Source of the DNA: Akkermansiaceae bacterium
GTDB taxonomy: Bacteria > Verrucomicrobiota > Verrucomicrobiia > Verrucomicrobiales > Akkermansiaceae
Reading direction: 5' to 3'
Length of the DNA stretch: 6,980 bases
Assembly: GCA_023301545.1 (NCBI GenBank)
Contig: JALZUI010000052.1
Coordinates: 1-6,980 of the forward strand
Shown: positions 1-6,416 of the stretch, one piece after another
Numbering within the stretch: position 1 is the first letter of the stretch
Layout of the letters: every line of letters begins with the position of its first letter
Position numbers and translations under genes: made by a program
The notes under the pieces: model-generated
What the model saw: only the letters and a program-made list of their open reading frames with translations
Databases searched by the model: none
What the model was told of the DNA's origin: nothing

Positions 1-320
1 TCGTAGCTGGAGAGTAAGATTTGAGCAATGGTGATTCCGTGCTCAGTAAAGGCCTCTTGGTAGCACTGCATCAAACGAGCTTGCCCAATGGCGGCCGCGG
101 CTTGGCGCAGGGCGATTTCCTGAGGGTACTCCTCTAGTTTTAACAAGGGTACACCTGCTCCCACAGCACCAGAAGAGACGAGAATAATCCTTGTACCAGC
201 AGTGATCAAGGAGGCTAAATTGTTCGATAAATCTGTAATGGATTGATAGTTCAGATTCCCATCATCTTTCGTCAGAACTCCCGTTCCGACTTTCACTATG
301 GTTACAGATTTATTAGACAT
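1..320 (-). CDS. proB: Glutamate 5-kinase, 5' part only (runs off left edge)
   Basis: This cytoplasmic enzyme phosphorylates L-glutamate with ATP, the first step of proline synthesis. Only the first 106 residues are present and the frame is open to the window edge. What is seen: the amino-acid-kinase N-terminus VKVGTGVLT (about residues 9-17, with Lys10 as the phosphate-binding lysine), then LVSSGAVGAG (about 47-56, the glutamate-binding loop with Ser50), then QAAAAIGQ (73-80) followed by the AQILLSSY region. This order and spacing are characteristic of ProB. The ATG at 318-320 is the most upstream possible start, because the same frame has a TAG at 333-335. The gene follows the DUF5069 gene on the same strand after a 72-nt gap, so the two may be co-transcribed. 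The initiation region is unusual: the only good SD is separated from the ATG by a hairpin. The family call is secure; whether a C-terminal PUA domain exists cannot be seen. Confidence 0.95.
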   Translation of the reverse strand, partial: MSNKSVTIVKVGTGVLTKDDGNLNYQSITDLSNNLASLITAGTRIILVSSGAVGAGVPLLKLEEYPQEIALRQAAAAIGQARLMQCYQEAFTEHGITIAQILLSSY

Positions 321-330
321 CGTGCATAAG

Positions 331-353
331 GCCTAAATCGCTTTAGGCTCCTA
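331..353 (-). promoter_or_regulatory. SD plus hairpin ahead of the proB start
   Basis: On the minus strand AGGAG (352-348) is followed by a perfect 7-bp inverted repeat (348-342 pairs with 337-331, TCGC-type 4-nt loop), then ten bases and the proB ATG. Read linearly, the SD lies 27 nt from the start, too far to work well. If the hairpin folds, AGGA is brought to about 10 nt. There is no U-tract after the stem, so an intrinsic terminator is less likely. The structure is seen in the sequence; its role is inference. Confidence 0.4.
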
Positions 354-392
354 TTCCAGAAAAAATCTAAGACTTTCTGAGATAACGCCTCC

Positions 393-830
393 TTACAGTC
401 GACCTTCTTCGATATCATAGACATCGAACCAGTAATTAATCACGCGGTCCTCTGGGATGAAATCTGCGATATAGGTTTCCAAGAATACTTGGAGCTCAAC
501 TGGCATTTCGCTGATTCGCTTGTAGCGGAGACTATTGTTCCACTGCACAATCTCCTCTAGACTGTTCTCCTTTGCATTACTTGTAATCCATTTCGCAACC
601 TCGTCATCACACGCTCCAGTCGCGACAAGGCTCTTAAATTCCTCAGCCTTAATTCCTGCGAAATCAAAGAAGATATTATCTAGAGGGCAATCAAAATGAT
701 ATTCCCCAGCAGTACCGGCAACAACCGCACGACATTTATCTAAGGCACGAGCAGCGACAACATAGCCAGCAAGTACTTTACGAGGGCTACGGGGGGCGGT
801 TTTGGTTAAATCAAGAGCGTTAATAGACAT
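393..830 (-). CDS. DUF5069 family protein
   Basis: This is a small cytoplasmic protein of 145 residues with no signal peptide or membrane segment. It matches my memory of the DUF5069 family, which is frequent in Verrucomicrobiota and Planctomycetota and has no established function. Family features seen: an N-terminal DLTKTAPRSPR stretch, an ARALDKCRA helix, the AGTAGEYHFDCPLDN segment, then GIKAEEFKSLVATG followed by a DDEVAKWI helix. The open frame can start at GTG 839, but GGGGGAG at 841-847 (minus strand) is ten bases from the ATG at 828-830 and almost touches the GTG, so I chose the ATG. The gene is divergent from the acetyltransferase gene and lies upstream of proB on the same strand. 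That position may mean co-expression with proB, but no functional link to proline synthesis can be read from the sequence. Confidence 0.88.
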   Translation of the reverse strand: MSINALDLTKTAPRSPRKVLAGYVVAARALDKCRAVVAGTAGEYHFDCPLDNIFFDFAGIKAEEFKSLVATGACDDEVAKWITSNAKENSLEEIVQWNNSLRYKRISEMPVELQVFLETYIADFIPEDRVINYWFDVYDIEEGRL

Positions 831-858
831 AAGACACACTCTCCCCCAGCCTTAGCCA

Positions 859-886
859 TTGTCAAATACTGATGGTGATTTATTCA
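859..886 (+). promoter_or_regulatory. Possible sigma70-type promoter for the acetyltransferase-glmS operon
   Basis: TTGTCA (859-864) and TATTCA (881-886) are separated by 16 bp; each resembles the -35 and -10 consensus (5 of 6 and 4 of 6 matches). Transcription would start near 893. This is compatible with translation from the ATG at 982 but not with the TTG at 859, which lies inside the -35 box. The placement in the divergent gap supports it. It is only a match by eye. Confidence 0.35.
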
Positions 887-981
887 CACTTTTGAGCTAC
901 TACCTACCCCCTTCCTCACCTCTCAACACTCGATCGATTAATGTATTGCGTGCACTTCTATTTTTGGGCATTTGTAGTGGT

Positions 982-1806
982 ATGAATTTATTCCCCTACA
1001 CCTCTGAGGACTTAAAAAAGTTCTCAATCGCTGGTAAAAGTTGGGCGCAATGGTGCGAGGAACGTGAAGCGCTTGGGGTCTCTGCACGTGAAAACGTATG
1101 GATCTCACCCGCAGATCTTAACGCACTTACTTCTGCTGGAGGAGCGGCAGCTTTATCCATTGATGGTGAAATCGTGGCAAACATAGGTTCCGGTGATGGC
1201 TGTTGCGGCGAAACCGTCACCGCCTCAGAACACAGCTTTTTCATTAATCACGTCTGGGACCTCCTCCGAGTGAATGAACACGTTGTCAGAGCTCTGCCAC
1301 AAGACCAAATCAAAGGGGAAGTCCATGAACGAGCGGTCATCGAAGGAACCGTACATATAGGTGCCGGCACCCGCATCTTACCTGGTGTTTACATAGAAGG
1401 AAATGTTGTCATTGGCGAAAACTGTAAAATCGGGCCTAATTGCTACTTGCGAGGCAACACCTCTATCGGAGATCAATGCCACATCGGGCAGTCGGTGGAG
1501 ATTAAGAACTCGATCATTGGTCACAAATCGAATGTTGGCCACTTGAGCTATGTCGGAGACAGCATCCTTGGGCATGGAGTTAACCTAGGAGCGGGAACCA
1601 CGACCTCTAACCTAAGGCATGACGGCAAGAATCACAGCTCTGCTATCGAGGGCGATTTAGTCGACACTGGGCGCCGAAAATTCGGTACAATTATCGCAGA
1701 TGGAGTGCATACAGGAATCAATACGAGCATCTACCCTGCAAGAAAGTTAGGAAAGAACGTGACTACTTTGCCTGGAGAGGTCATCAAAAGTGATAAGAAT
1801 ACGTAA
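982..1806 (+). CDS. GlmU-C-like left-handed beta-helix acetyltransferase (probable glucosamine-1-phosphate N-acetyltransferase)
   Basis: It probably transfers acetyl from acetyl-CoA to glucosamine-1-phosphate or a related sugar phosphate. From the ATG the protein has 274 residues. Residues 1-100 are an unassigned N-terminal segment; 113-265 are hexapeptide repeats (IGAGT, IGENC, IGPNC, IGDQC type), the left-handed beta-helix. GHLSYVGDS (186-194) followed by GVNLGAGTTTSN (199-210) matches the acetyl-transfer region of GlmU, with His187 at the catalytic-base position, and VEIKNS (172-177) matches the preceding lysine segment. The N-terminal nucleotidyltransferase domain with its G-x-G-T-R-M loop is absent. 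The frame opens at TTG 859, adding 41 residues, but there is no SD there and a likely promoter overlaps it. ATG 982 is the only ATG in the frame, although its SD is also weak. The gene ends 2 nt before glmS. Broader sugar-nucleotide substrates are possible. Confidence 0.8.
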   Translation: MNLFPYTSEDLKKFSIAGKSWAQWCEEREALGVSARENVWISPADLNALTSAGGAAALSIDGEIVANIGSGDGCCGETVTASEHSFFINHVWDLLRVNEHVVRALPQDQIKGEVHERAVIEGTVHIGAGTRILPGVYIEGNVVIGENCKIGPNCYLRGNTSIGDQCHIGQSVEIKNSIIGHKSNVGHLSYVGDSILGHGVNLGAGTTTSNLRHDGKNHSSAIEGDLVDTGRRKFGTIIADGVHTGINTSIYPARKLGKNVTTLPGEVIKSDKNT

Positions 1807-1808
1807 TT

Positions 1809-3644
1809 ATGTGTGGAATAGTAGGATACACCGGAAATAAGTCAGCCGTACCAATCTTGGTCAACGGCCTCAAGCGCCTGGAATACCGTGGATACGATTC
1901 CGCGGGATTAGCAGTAGAATCAGCCGACGGCATTCTCGTTGAAAAAGCAAAAGGCAAAGTTGCTGAGCTCGTCAACAAGGTTGCACAGCATGCAGAAGGA
2001 TCTCCACTGCAAGAGTCTAACCTAGGGATTGCACACACCCGTTGGGCCACACACGGACCTCCAACAACTGAGAACGCTCACCCACATGGTAGTAATCGCA
2101 TTGCGCTAGTTCACAACGGAATCATCGAGAACTATAAGTCCCTCAAGGCAAAGCTCGAAGGGAAAGGGTACAACTTTCTCTCCCAAACCGATACCGAAGT
2201 CTTAGCTCTCCTAGTAGACTCTCACTACGACGGCGATTTGTTAGAAGCTGTTTCCTGTGCATTGAAAGAGGTTGAAGGAACGTATGGAATTGCCTGTATT
2301 ACAAACGACGAGCCTGGCACGATGATCGTTGCTCGCCGTGGTTCACCGATCGTTCTAGGAGTTGGCGAAAACGAAACAATCGTCGCCTCTGACGCCTCTG
2401 CAATTATCAAACATACGCGTCAAGCAATCTACCTGGATGACAATGATATTGCTAAAATCCAAGGCGGAGACATCGACATCACCAGCTTAACCTCAGGTAC
2501 AGTTTCTCGTGAACAATCAGAAATCGATTGGTCTCCAGATGCGGCAGAAAAAGGTGGTTACGACCACTACATGCTCAAGGAGATCCATGAACAACCAGAT
2601 GCGATCGAAAATACGATTCGAGGTCGTGTGGATATGGAAAGAGGTACTGCGGTCTTAAGCGGCCTAGGCCTCAGCCCGCGTGAAATCGTAGATATTCAAC
2701 GCCTCGTCATCGTAGGTTGTGGAACCTCTCTGAATGCAGGTCTCGTCGGTGAATTTGCTACCGAAGACTTTGCTGGCCTCTGTGCAGAAGTCGAGCAAGC
2801 AGCCGAATTCCGTTACCGTAACCCTATCATTAACTCCCGCGACATCGTGCTCGCCATCTCCCAGAGCGGAGAAACGGCAGACACCCTCGCAGCTGTGCGT
2901 GAAGCAACTGAAAAAGGAGCGCTCGTAGCGGGCCTAGTTAACGTCGTTGGTTCAACGATTGCTCGCGAAACAGGCCGTGGAGTTTACCTCCACGCAGGTC
3001 CTGAAATCTCGGTGGCATCGACCAAGGCCTTCACCTGTCAAGTCGCCACCCTCCTCATGGTCGCCCTGAAATTCGCCCGTAGCCGCCGTATGTCAGTCAA
3101 TGACGGACGCCGCTTTGTGGGTGAAATCCAGAACCTACCAAACCTCGTTAAGCAAGTCCTCGCTAAGGAGAAGCAAATCGCAGAGGTTGCGGAGCGCTAT
3201 GTACAGTATGAGAAAATGTTCTTTATCGGCCGTGGCTACCTCTTCCCAGTAGCGATGGAAGGAGCCCTCAAGCTTAAGGAAATTTCCTATATTCACGCTG
3301 AGGCTTACCATGCGGCTGAACTTAAGCACGGTCCAATCGCCCTTCTCGAAGAATCTATGCCAGTCGTAGCCCTCGCCTTAGAAGGCCCTGGAAAGGAAAA
3401 AACAGTTGGTAACATTAAAGAGTGTTCCGCTCGTAACGCCCGCGTTCTCGGGATTGTAACAGAAGGAGACACGGAAACGATTTCAGAAGTCGATGACTAC
3501 ATCGAAATCCCAGCCTGCCGCCTACACGCGGCGGTTGTTCCTGCGACCGTAGCCTTACAGCTCTTCGCTTACCACGTTGCTCGTCTCCGTGGATGCGCCA
3601 TCGACCAACCTCGTAACCTCGCCAAGTCCGTTACTGTTGAGTAA
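1809..3644 (+). CDS. glmS: Glutamine--fructose-6-phosphate aminotransferase (isomerizing)
   Basis: GlmS converts fructose-6-phosphate and glutamine to glucosamine-6-phosphate and glutamate, the committed step toward UDP-GlcNAc for peptidoglycan and other envelope sugars. It is cytoplasmic. The 611 residues match the family length. Seen: MCGIVGY at the N-terminus, where Cys2 becomes the catalytic Cys1 of the class II glutamine amidotransferase domain; RLEYRGYDSAG; the HTRWATHG loop; then two SIS domains with CGTS, SQSGETADT and SVASTKAF for sugar-phosphate binding; AELKHGP with the ring-opening histidine; and the C-terminal DQPRNLAKSVTVE with Lys606 at the position of the catalytic lysine. No key residue is missing. 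There is no clear SD; the ATG sits 2 nt after the stop of the acetyltransferase gene, so translational coupling is likely. There is no room for a glmS ribozyme leader. Confidence 0.98.
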   Translation: MCGIVGYTGNKSAVPILVNGLKRLEYRGYDSAGLAVESADGILVEKAKGKVAELVNKVAQHAEGSPLQESNLGIAHTRWATHGPPTTENAHPHGSNRIALVHNGIIENYKSLKAKLEGKGYNFLSQTDTEVLALLVDSHYDGDLLEAVSCALKEVEGTYGIACITNDEPGTMIVARRGSPIVLGVGENETIVASDASAIIKHTRQAIYLDDNDIAKIQGGDIDITSLTSGTVSREQSEIDWSPDAAEKGGYDHYMLKEIHEQPDAIENTIRGRVDMERGTAVLSGLGLSPREIVDIQRLVIVGCGTSLNAGLVGEFATEDFAGLCAEVEQAAEFRYRNPIINSRDIVLAISQSGETADTLAAVREATEKGALVAGLVNVVGSTIARETGRGVYLHAGPEISVASTKAFTCQVATLLMVALKFARSRRMSVNDGRRFVGEIQNLPNLVKQVLAKEKQIAEVAERYVQYEKMFFIGRGYLFPVAMEGALKLKEISYIHAEAYHAAELKHGPIALLEESMPVVALALEGPGKEKTVGNIKECSARNARVLGIVTEGDTETISEVDDYIEIPACRLHAAVVPATVALQLFAYHVARLRGCAIDQPRNLAKSVTVE

Positions 3645-4176
3645 AGATAGCCTTCATAACTCCCTCTTAGTCGCAGACCCATCTCTCACTGATGGAGTCT
3701 TTGACCGCACTGTCATCCATCTTGCCGAGCACTCGGCTGATGGAGGAGCCACAGGGTACATTATCAATAAGCCTACTGGTAATACCGTCGGGGAAATCTT
3801 AGAGGGAGAGCAATTCACTGATTTGCGGAGCGTTCCCATTTACTTTGGCGGGCCTGTCCGAACGGACCAAATCATATTTTCCGCTTATTGGTGGAATTCA
3901 GAGGGAGACTTCCAATACCGCCTCCGCATATCAGCAGAGGAAGCCAAAAGCATGAAGGCAAAATCCGGATGCCTCATCATGGCTCACGTTGGCCACGCGG
4001 CCTGGGAACCCAGCCAGCTTGAGCAAGAACTAGACGAACAAGCATGGGTTAATCTGGCAGTTTCCTCGGAAACCATCTCCACCAGCCCCTCTCTCCTCTG
4101 GCAAACGCTGCTCTCAGATTTTTCGCCCTACCATCATCTCCTTTCGATGAGCCCTAAGGACATCCGCATAAATTAA
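3637..4176 (+). CDS. YqgE/AlgH family protein (UPF0301)
   Basis: This is a cytoplasmic protein of a widespread family whose biochemical role is not firmly established; AlgH was linked to alginate regulation in Pseudomonas. Seen in order: LLVADPSLTDGVFDRTVIHLAEH at the N-terminus, YIINKP (41-46), YFGGPV (69-74), and GHAAWEPSQLE (109-119) followed by a tryptophan-containing helix and a second LLW segment. These are the family hallmarks in the usual order. The start is inferred: the frame is open back to 3577, inside glmS, but family proteins begin a few residues before LLVADP. TTG 3637 gives 179 residues, close to the usual 185 or so, and overlaps the glmS stop by 8 nt. CTG 3634 is an alternative. 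No SD is visible, so expression probably depends on coupling to glmS. Confidence 0.88.
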   Translation: MSKDSLHNSLLVADPSLTDGVFDRTVIHLAEHSADGGATGYIINKPTGNTVGEILEGEQFTDLRSVPIYFGGPVRTDQIIFSAYWWNSEGDFQYRLRISAEEAKSMKAKSGCLIMAHVGHAAWEPSQLEQELDEQAWVNLAVSSETISTSPSLLWQTLLSDFSPYHHLLSMSPKDIRIN

Positions 4177-4219
4177 CACCCCGCGGGATAATTGAACTGA
4201 TCCTGTCCCCCTCCTCCAC

Positions 4220-4247
4220 TTGACAGCCCGCGCTGCAGTGTTAAAAT
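4220..4247 (+). promoter_or_regulatory. Strong sigma70-like promoter, possibly giving a leaderless mRNA
   Basis: A perfect TTGACA (4220-4225) and a TAAAAT (4242-4247, 5 of 6 matches) are separated by 16 bp. The ATG of the next gene begins at 4254, seven bases after the end of the -10 box, which is about where transcription should start. No SD is present. This separates the DCC gene from the glmS operon. Confidence 0.65.
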
Positions 4248-4253
4248 CTTCCT

Positions 4254-4667
4254 ATGAGCTCCCACGACCAATCTCTAGTATTTTACGACGGAGAATGTGG
4301 GATTTGTAATCAATCGATGCAGACCATCTGGAAAAACGATCCAAAAGGGTATTTCCACTTTTCTCCTCTGCAATCAGACTTCGCCCAAGAATTCCTCCGT
4401 ACACATGGAGTCTCTGAACTATCCTTTGATACGATTTACGTGTACGATCAAGGAAGCCTCTACGAACGGAGCTTAGCACTAGCGCAAATTTCCTCACACC
4501 TGCAAGGGCGAGGCTTCCACTTCTGTGCATGGTTCATTAAAGCCTTTCCCATCCGTAGTTGGGCCGATGCACTCTACAATTGCCTCGCCAGAAACCGTCA
4601 GCGATTCCCGGCTAAAAAAGCCTGCATACTCCCTAGCGCTGAAATCCGCGCTAGGTTTAAGGATTAA
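4254..4667 (+). CDS. DCC family thiol-disulfide oxidoreductase (DUF393)
   Basis: This is a 137-residue protein of the DCC/YuxK family, thioredoxin-fold proteins thought to carry out thiol-disulfide exchange; physiological partners are not known. The defining motif YDGECGICN is at residues 11-19, with the redox pair Cys15 and Cys18 and the DxxCxxC arrangement that names the family. Also seen: FSPLQSDFAQ after the first helix, a DTIYVYDQGSLYERSLA strand pair, a YNCLARNRQRFP segment and a C-terminal CILPSAEIRARF tail typical of the family. There is no signal peptide, so it acts in the cytoplasm. The ATG has no SD and lies directly after a promoter. The stop codon overlaps that of the convergent RidA-family gene, and a hairpin lies in its last codons. 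Confidence 0.92.
   Translation: MSSHDQSLVFYDGECGICNQSMQTIWKNDPKGYFHFSPLQSDFAQEFLRTHGVSELSFDTIYVYDQGSLYERSLALAQISSHLQGRGFHFCAWFIKAFPIRSWADALYNCLARNRQRFPAKKACILPSAEIRARFKD
4632..4658 (+). terminator. Terminator-like hairpin inside the DCC gene 3' end
   Basis: CCTAGCGC (4632-4639) pairs perfectly with GCGCTAGG (4648-4655) around an 8-nt loop, followed by TTT then AAGG. The stem has 6 GC pairs of 8. The U-tract is short, so termination may be partial. It lies 10 bp before the stop codon, which fits a convergent gene pair with no intergenic space. On the minus strand nothing U-rich follows directly. Confidence 0.45.
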
Positions 4668-5125
4668 GCGACTTCGAGGATCATTGAGATCTCAACTGAG
4701 GCGTTCATAGGAAGCGCGGCCACCCCCATTGCGACCCGGGAGTGCTTACCTGCGTCCCCAAAGATTTCCACCAGTAAATCAGAGGCCGCATTGATCACCA
4801 CCGGATGGTCATAGAAATCGGGCTTGGAGCTGACAAATCCCGAAATAGAAACTACACGCGTAATCTTATCCAACGACCCTAACTCCCCTTTAGCGACAGC
4901 TAAACGGTTAAGAACTACATGACGAGCTCCCCGCTGAGCGTCTTCTACCGAAGTCTCGGTCGGAACCACTCCTTGAATTTTTTCCTCCGCAGTAAATGGC
5001 AGGCCACCAGAAATATGCAGCTGGTTCCCAGTGCGTACGCAGTTTAAATACGAGCCAACCGGCGCGGGAGCATCAGGAAGGGTTAAGCCTAATGATTCGA
5101 TCTTTTGAGCAATCTTGTCAGTCAT
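4664..5125 (-). CDS. RidA/YjgF family protein
   Basis: RidA proteins hydrolyse reactive enamines and imines such as 2-aminoacrylate in the cytoplasm; some family members have other roles. This protein has 153 residues, longer than the classic 125-130, and resembles the longer YjgF-like subfamily with an N-terminal extension before APVGSY. Residues at the known active-site positions are present: Tyr26, Ser39 in HISGGLP, Arg130 in SRVAMGVAALPM and Glu145 in SVEI. The arginine is the one required for imine hydrolysis in RidA. ATG 5123-5125 is chosen; AGGG lies only 2 nt before it and GAGGA, within the last codons of the M23 gene, about 13 nt before it. The gap to the upstream M23 gene is 9 nt, so they likely form an operon. 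It overlaps the DCC gene by 4 bp tail to tail. Confidence 0.92.
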   Translation of the reverse strand: MTDKIAQKIESLGLTLPDAPAPVGSYLNCVRTGNQLHISGGLPFTAEEKIQGVVPTETSVEDAQRGARHVVLNRLAVAKGELGSLDKITRVVSISGFVSSKPDFYDHPVVINAASDLLVEIFGDAGKHSRVAMGVAALPMNASVEISMILEVA

Positions 5126-5134
5126 GTCCCTAAT

Positions 5135-6145
5135 TTATTCCTCACCTAACAATAAGGCAAGGTATCGTTTACCGCTTTCGGTTAATTCAGCCTTACGGCC
5201 CGTTCCTGATATCCGCTTAATCGTCCGATCCTCATGACGCCCCATAAAAGACTGTAATCTCGTAATTTTAGGTTCGCTAACTTCACGATCGCTAGGATTC
5301 ACAATCATGGGCAGACCAGAAGCCGTAAAGGTGATTTCCGTGAATCTATGCCCTCCCTGAGGAGCTCTCCAAAGCCAAGGGTACCGAGCCTGTAACTTCG
5401 CCGCCCTTACAGCTGGAACCGTAATTGAATAATACGACTGCTGTCTGAGTAAATATTGCTGAATAGAGGAGATTTGATCCTTTTGAGACTTAATAACGAG
5501 ATCCACCCCATTCAGACCGCTCAGGTTACGTCCATTAAAATTCCCGTGTCCCGAGGCCACCCCCAAGTACTTCGTGTGCCACTCTTCAAAATCCAGTGAC
5601 AGCATAAGACAAACCTCAAAGTGCAGATGCGCGCGGGTCTTATTAATCCCCACTCCCGTGTAACCTAGGATTCCGAGCTGCGTTCCTGCCGCCACCTCTT
5701 GCCCAACCTCTACACTCGTTTTATTGAGGTGCGCATATAAACTACAGATAGGGCCCTCTCCCCAATTATGCTGAACCACGATGTATTTGCCATAATTACT
5801 CCCGGACGATTTATCATTCACATACATCACCGTCCCCTTAGCAATCGAGACGACGGGGTCTAGTGGAACTCCATTTTCGTCCCTACGCACTGGTTTAATA
5901 TCTGCTCCTTCATGGAACCTAGTCCCTATCACCCCTTCCTTAGTCCGCTTCATATTGCGCACAAAGCCATACGTACCCGCCTCCCAAGGCTTTGAGGACT
6001 CCCCCTCAAAACTCCGATCGACGTACATGAAAAAATCATTGGGGCGTTGAAGAGTGACCGCGTCGTTCTCTGTAGGGAGTACGAGCTTAGGCATCGCTCC
6101 GAGCGGTCCAAGGGTTAGCGAAAGAAGTAGCAATAAACGCTTCAT
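5135..6145 (-). CDS. Secreted M23 (LytM-type) metallopeptidase
   Basis: This is a predicted zinc peptidase of the envelope, acting on peptidoglycan cross-links or as a LytM-type activator. It has 336 residues from the chosen ATG. Residues 1-18 form a signal peptide (MKR, then a leucine-rich core, ending near GAMP). The M23 domain spans about 70-180: RFHEGADI gives His78 and Asp82, LYAHL gives His139, and AHLHFE gives His173 and His175, so both metal ligands and catalytic histidines are present. About 155 residues follow without an assigned domain; the last 40, ending in GRKAELTESGKRYLALLLG, look like a winged-helix end. AGGAG lies 14 nt before ATG 6143-6145 and 8 nt before an in-frame TTG at 6149-6151, so the latter could be the true start (two extra residues). 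The frame opens at TTG 6181. RidA follows 9 nt downstream. Confidence 0.9.
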   Translation of the reverse strand: MKRLLLLLSLTLGPLGAMPKLVLPTENDAVTLQRPNDFFMYVDRSFEGESSKPWEAGTYGFVRNMKRTKEGVIGTRFHEGADIKPVRRDENGVPLDPVVSIAKGTVMYVNDKSSGSNYGKYIVVQHNWGEGPICSLYAHLNKTSVEVGQEVAAGTQLGILGYTGVGINKTRAHLHFEVCLMLSLDFEEWHTKYLGVASGHGNFNGRNLSGLNGVDLVIKSQKDQISSIQQYLLRQQSYYSITVPAVRAAKLQARYPWLWRAPQGGHRFTEITFTASGLPMIVNPSDREVSEPKITRLQSFMGRHEDRTIKRISGTGRKAELTESGKRYLALLLGEE

Positions 6146-6151
6146 ACCCAA

Positions 6152-6288
6152 ATAATTGACTCCTAATCTATACAATAGCAAGAATTCACAGGACTAAATT
6201 CGATTTCTCCATTAAAATAACTCACAGTAAATTCCCGCCCGATAAATGGTTTGATGAACTTAACAATCTCTCTTACTCTATTCACGTC
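6152..6288. other. AT-rich gap upstream of the M23 gene, nothing definite
   Basis: This stretch must contain the promoter for the minus-strand M23-ridA pair. AGGAG of the M23 gene is at 6160-6164 (minus strand) and a TATAGA is just upstream, but I find no convincing -35 at the right distance. A 12-codon ATG frame (6254-6292, plus) resembles no known protein and ends in the TGA that overlaps the GTG of the next short frame. No RNA gene or strong hairpin was recognised. Confidence 0.4.
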
Positions 6289-6384
6289 GTGACCTCTCTT
6301 TCTTTTCTCAAGCTCTCAATCATCCTAGCCATAGGGGGCACCCTTCTATCTGCGGAACCAGTCTATAGCGAGGCGGGGTATTGA
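6289..6384 (+). pseudogene. Possible truncated 5' end of a secreted-protein gene
   Basis: A 31-codon frame from GTG 6289 reads like a signal peptide: a short polar start, a hydrophobic core SIILAIGGTLL (about 10-20), then a cleavage-like SAEP and five or six further residues. It stops at TGA 6382-6384, inside the first copy of the 19-bp tandem repeat. A real exported protein would continue beyond this, so the frame looks cut at the repeat junction. There is no SD, and the frame is open upstream without an ATG, so chance is possible. It is too short to identify a parent family. Confidence 0.3.
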
Positions 6385-6416
6385 CAGAGGGACAGACTAT
6401 TGACAGAGGGACAGAC
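6379..6416 (+). repeat. Perfect 19-bp tandem duplication
   Basis: TATTGACAGAGGGACAGAC occurs at 6379-6397 and again at 6398-6416 with no mismatch and no gap. Each copy has GACAGA twice (four copies, at 6383, 6391, 6402 and 6410, spaced 8, 11 and 8) and one TTGACA hexamer. GGGACAGAC-like strings resemble, from memory, short repeats seen near REP-associated transposase genes in other bacteria, but no such gene is in the window. Confidence 0.9.

Noticed and set aside
843..865. TTGACA on the minus strand (865-860) as -35 for the DUF5069-proB pair
   Set aside because: No -10-like hexamer at 16-18 bp; the bases there are AGAGTG-like and belong to the SD region.
996..1244. Minus-strand ORF inside the acetyltransferase gene
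   Set aside because: Antisense shadow; the plus frame carries the recognisable protein.
1801..1812. glmS ribozyme or leader riboswitch
   Set aside because: Only 2 nt separate the acetyltransferase stop from the glmS ATG, and the preceding sequence is coding.
2734..2928. Second ORF inside glmS
   Set aside because: Out-of-frame shadow of a fully conserved GlmS coding region; no SD and a low-complexity product.
4175..4242. AACAC/GTGTT and CCCGCGGG as a terminator after the YqgE-family gene
   Set aside because: The arms are 5 bp with a loop of about 58 nt, the GC palindrome has no loop, and no U-tract follows.
4252..4530. Minus-strand ORF opposite the DCC gene
   Set aside because: Antisense of the DCxxC-motif gene; no family resemblance and no independent signals.
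6251..6279. TTGATG/TACTCT as a promoter for the 31-codon frame
   Set aside because: Spacing is 17 bp but the -10 matches only 3 of 6 positions and the -35 only 4 of 6.
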